Assembly: GCA_016288255.1 (NCBI GenBank)
Contig: JAEEYS010000039.1
Coordinates: 1-7,780 of the forward strand
Direction: 5' to 3'
From: Bacillota bacterium
Lineage (GTDB): Bacteria > Bacillota > Tb-RUG-66
Length of the DNA stretch: 7,780 nt
Within the stretch, counting starts at the first letter, position 1; every line of letters starts with the position of its first letter. The notes under the pieces are model-generated. The model saw only the letters and a list, made by a program, of their open reading frames with translations, ran no database searches and had not been told where the DNA came from. Shown one piece after another: positions 5,619-7,780 of this stretch. A program made the translations under genes and the position numbers.

Positions 5619-7688
5619 CTACTCTGATGCAAAGATGACTTTTACCGTTGTTCCTACAGCAACTTTTGCTCCTGCTTCAGGTTCTTGTGAAACGGCTTTT
5701 CCCGAACCGGAAATCTCGATCTTAAGACCGATGCTTTCCAGCCATTCTCCTGCTTCTTTGATGGTTTTACCCTTTACATTCGGGACCGAAACGGTTGCTT
5801 CTCCGTCACTTGTTTCCGTTCCGAGATAAAGCGTCACTTTTGAGCCGGTCTGCAATTCCACCGTCGGTTTCGGGGATTGGTTGATAACGAAGTTCCCTTC
5901 TCCCTCTAATTCCGTTTTGAATCCTTTGTTCTGCAAGATCGCAACTGCTTCTTCCATGCTCAATCCCGTTACATCCGGTACATCTTGGATCTCCGCTATA
6001 TTGGCGCTTCCGCCTTCGGAAGGCCCCATCTGCAAATAATTCAACATTTCACTCATAATGGCTTGGAACACCGGCCCCGCAACGACCCCGCCCGTATAGC
6101 TGTATTCTTTCGGTTCATCCAATATGACCAAAAGCGCGATCTGCGGATTGTCTACCGGCGCAAATCCAATGAAGGATGCGACATATTTCCCATCCCGATA
6201 TTTTTCACTGGTACCGGTTTTCCCGCCTACTTTATAGCCTTCGATTTTTGCTCTGCTGCCGGTCCCTTTGTCTACTACCTTAAAAAGCATATCCCGCATC
6301 GTAGCGGAAGTTTCTTCCGAAATGACCTGCCGGACCACTTTTGGTTCGGTACTTCTGACCACATTGCCGTCATCATCCACTAACTCTTTGACCAAATAAG
6401 GCTGCATTAAGTTCCCGCCATTGATAACAGCGCAAAAAGCATTGATCATCTGAAGCGGTGTACAGGAGATCCCCTGGCCAAAACACTGGGTCGCGAATTC
6501 CACCGGTCCCAGTTGACTGTCGGAATAAAGCATCCCGGACGCTTCCCCCGGAAAATCCACACCGGTTTTCTGTCCGAATCCAAAAGCGCGGATATATTGA
6601 TTTAAAGTTTCTTTTCCGATCATGTTGCCCAAAGCCACAAACCCCGGGTTACAAGAATTTTGTAATATCTCTTCCAAATTTTGGGTACCGTGGCCTCCGG
6701 ATTTCCAACAGCTGATCTTTTGCTTTGCTACGACCGTATAACCCGGATCATAAAAAGAAGTCGTTTTTTCTGCCGCGTGTTCTTCCACCGCTGTTGCCAT
6801 CACAATGGATTTAAACGTGGAACCGGGTTCGTATATATCTGATATAGCTTTGTTTTTCCAGTATTTTTCATCGTAAGAAGCATAATCATTGGGGTCATAA
6901 TCCGGCTTGCTGCCAACAGCCAATATCTCACCCGTTTTGGGATTCATGGCAATTGCGGTACAGCTTGTGGTATTATGCTCTTCCATAGCTCTTGTGATCC
7001 CGTTTTCCAAAATATGCTGCATCATGGAATCCACCGTCAAAACCGCATTCAGCCCTTCCTGCGGTTCATAATAAGTTTCTTCTGAAAACGGGAGCGCTTT
7101 CCCTCTGGTATCCGTTTCTCTCACTATTTTCCCCGCATATCCGGTCAAATATTTATCATACTGCAGTTCAATGCCGCTCCAAGCCTGATCTGTCCCCACA
7201 AATCCCAGAAGCTGTGAAGCCAGCGTATTATGCGGATAGTAGCGCTTGGTCTCTTCCGTAAAATGGATCCCTTTCAGTTCCAGTTCCCGGATTTGATCTG
7301 CCGTTTCCTTTTCCACCCGCCGTTTTACATAGACTTCGGATTTATTCTTCGTAATGGTTTCCAGGATTTTTTCTTCCGTCATATCTAAAATAGGAGCTAA
7401 CTGAAGTGCGACCTTCTCCGGATCCGTAATTTCTTTCGGCCTGGCAATCACTGTTTCCACACTCGCACTTACAGCTAACTCCTTCATTTTTCTATCATAA
7501 ATCGTGCCTCTTTTGGATTCTACCGGGATACTTCTCACCCATTGCGCTTCCGCTTTTTCTCTCAAGTCACTTGCCGCAATGATCTGCAAATAGCCAAGTC
7601 TTCCCACCAGAGCAAGCAGACACAAAATCGCAGCGAATAAGATGATTTTTATCCTTTTTTTTGTACTTACTGTCGGTTCATTCCCCAA
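5619..7688 (-). CDS. spoVD: PASTA-domain class B penicillin-binding protein, SpoVD/PBP2B type
   Basis: This monofunctional D,D-transpeptidase is anchored in the cytoplasmic membrane and cross-links peptidoglycan at the septum or spore cortex. It has 689 residues: a basic N-terminus, one membrane segment at about 14-37, and a dimerisation/pedestal domain with RGTIYDRKMKELA (60-72). The transpeptidase domain has STFK (290-293, nucleophile S290), SCN (345-347) and KTGT (490-493). Two PASTA domains, about 567-623 and 632-688, complete it. All catalytic residues are present. Cysteines 327 and 346 lie 19 residues apart, as in the redox-controlled pair reported for Bacillus SpoVD. Two PASTA domains, however, resemble Bacillus PBP2B, so a dedicated sporulation role is not proven; only one such PBP gene is visible. 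The start is TTG at 7686-7688, with GGGGGAG five bases upstream and an in-frame TAA immediately before it. The partner is probably the SEDS protein at the end of the operon. Confidence 0.93.
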   Translation of the reverse strand: MGNEPTVSTKKRIKIILFAAILCLLALVGRLGYLQIIAASDLREKAEAQWVRSIPVESKRGTIYDRKMKELAVSASVETVIARPKEITDPEKVALQLAPILDMTEEKILETITKNKSEVYVKRRVEKETADQIRELELKGIHFTEETKRYYPHNTLASQLLGFVGTDQAWSGIELQYDKYLTGYAGKIVRETDTRGKALPFSEETYYEPQEGLNAVLTVDSMMQHILENGITRAMEEHNTTSCTAIAMNPKTGEILAVGSKPDYDPNDYASYDEKYWKNKAISDIYEPGSTFKSIVMATAVEEHAAEKTTSFYDPGYTVVAKQKISCWKSGGHGTQNLEEILQNSCNPGFVALGNMIGKETLNQYIRAFGFGQKTGVDFPGEASGMLYSDSQLGPVEFATQCFGQGISCTPLQMINAFCAVINGGNLMQPYLVKELVDDDGNVVRSTEPKVVRQVISEETSATMRDMLFKVVDKGTGSRAKIEGYKVGGKTGTSEKYRDGKYVASFIGFAPVDNPQIALLVILDEPKEYSYTGGVVAGPVFQAIMSEMLNYLQMGPSEGGSANIAEIQDVPDVTGLSMEEAVAILQNKGFKTELEGEGNFVINQSPKPTVELQTGSKVTLYLGTETSDGEATVSVPNVKGKTIKEAGEWLESIGLKIEISGSGKAVSQEPEAGAKVAVGTTVKVIFASE

Positions 7689-7693
7689 TTAAA

Positions 7694-7700
7694 CTCCCCC
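7694..7700 (-). promoter_or_regulatory. Ribosome binding site of the PASTA-PBP gene, supports TTG start
   Basis: GGGGGAG on the minus strand is five bases from the TTG at 7686-7688. An in-frame TAA directly precedes that TTG and the membrane segment begins about 13 codons later, so no longer protein is possible and a later start would eat into the basic N-terminus. Confidence 0.7.
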
Positions 7701-7702
7701 TT

Positions 7703-7780
7703 TTATGAGGCTTTCGAAAACCTGCTTTTGATGATATTTCCGATCATGGCAAACAAATTTCTGCCCTGTTCTTCTTGTTC
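7703..7780 (-). CDS. C-terminal tail of an unidentified protein in the ftsL position
   Basis: Reading the minus strand from the window edge, one frame is open for 25 codons, ends SRFSKAS and stops at TAA (7703-7705), 14 bases before the PBP start. The tail is acidic and Gln-rich first (EQEEQGRN), then amphipathic and basic (LFAMIGNIIKSRF). Its codons resemble those of the neighbouring genes. In Bacillus and Clostridium dcw clusters the gene here is normally ftsL, a small membrane division protein whose sequence is poorly conserved, so FtsL is the best guess from context only. A second frame is also open to the edge and ends in the TAA at 7689-7691, but its codon choice is less like the neighbours. 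The fragment is too short for family recognition. Confidence 0.45.
   Translation of the reverse strand, partial: EQEEQGRNLFAMIGNIIKSRFSKAS

Noticed and set aside
5625..5990. Possible DNA-level tandem repeat from the two PASTA domains.
   Set aside because: The two units are similar only at the protein fold and motif level; the nucleotide sequences have diverged, so there is no recent duplication to report.
5985..6383. Plus-strand open frame of 132 codons opposite the transpeptidase domain.
   Set aside because: It is antisense to the conserved catalytic domain of the PBP, and its protein is low in recognisable structure; it is a codon-usage shadow.
1..7780. Search for CRISPR arrays, tRNAs, insertion sequences, phage attachment sites or riboswitches.
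   Set aside because: Essentially every base is inside or within 14 bases of a conserved cell wall gene, and no such element is seen.

Overview
The window is a densely packed stretch of the division and cell wall (dcw) cluster, all on the minus strand, from a Gram-positive anaerobe-like bacterium, most likely a member of the Clostridia. The evidence for this is: a class B penicillin-binding protein (PBP) with C-terminal PASTA domains, a MurE carrying the DNPR signature of meso-diaminopimelate (meso-DAP) ligases, AGGAGG-type ribosome binding sites with TTG and GTG starts, moderate GC by eye, and a gene order close to that of Bacillus and Clostridium. Genus cannot be assigned from the sequence alone.

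In transcription order, from high to low coordinates, the layout is as follows. The 3' tail of an unidentified gene in the position expected for ftsL runs 7703-7780. A SpoVD/PBP2B-type transpeptidase follows (5619-7688, TTG start), then murE (4142-5605), murF (2758-4140), mraY (1793-2746, GTG start), murD (404-1780), and the first 135 codons of an FtsW/SpoVE-family SEDS gene (1-407), which runs off the window. Gaps between genes are 14, 13, 1, 11 and 12 bases, followed by a 4-base ATGA overlap. No promoter, terminator, RNA gene, mobile element or non-coding stretch over 20 bases is visible, so the block is very probably one transcript initiated upstream of the window.

The genes form one pathway. 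MurD adds D-Glu to UDP-MurNAc-L-Ala, MurE adds meso-DAP, MurF adds D-Ala-D-Ala, and MraY moves the finished phospho-MurNAc-pentapeptide to undecaprenyl phosphate to make lipid I. The SEDS protein and the PASTA-PBP are the expected glycosyltransferase/transpeptidase pair that polymerises and cross-links lipid II at the septum or spore cortex. The usual next genes (murG, murB, ftsQ/divIB) would lie beyond position 1.

I found no undescribed system. The points worth a second look are small: a SpoVD-like cysteine pair in a PBP that also has two PASTA domains, an Asp-to-Ile change in a normally conserved MurD active-site segment, an unusual MurF motif, and start-codon choices that shorten murE and murF relative to their longest open frames.
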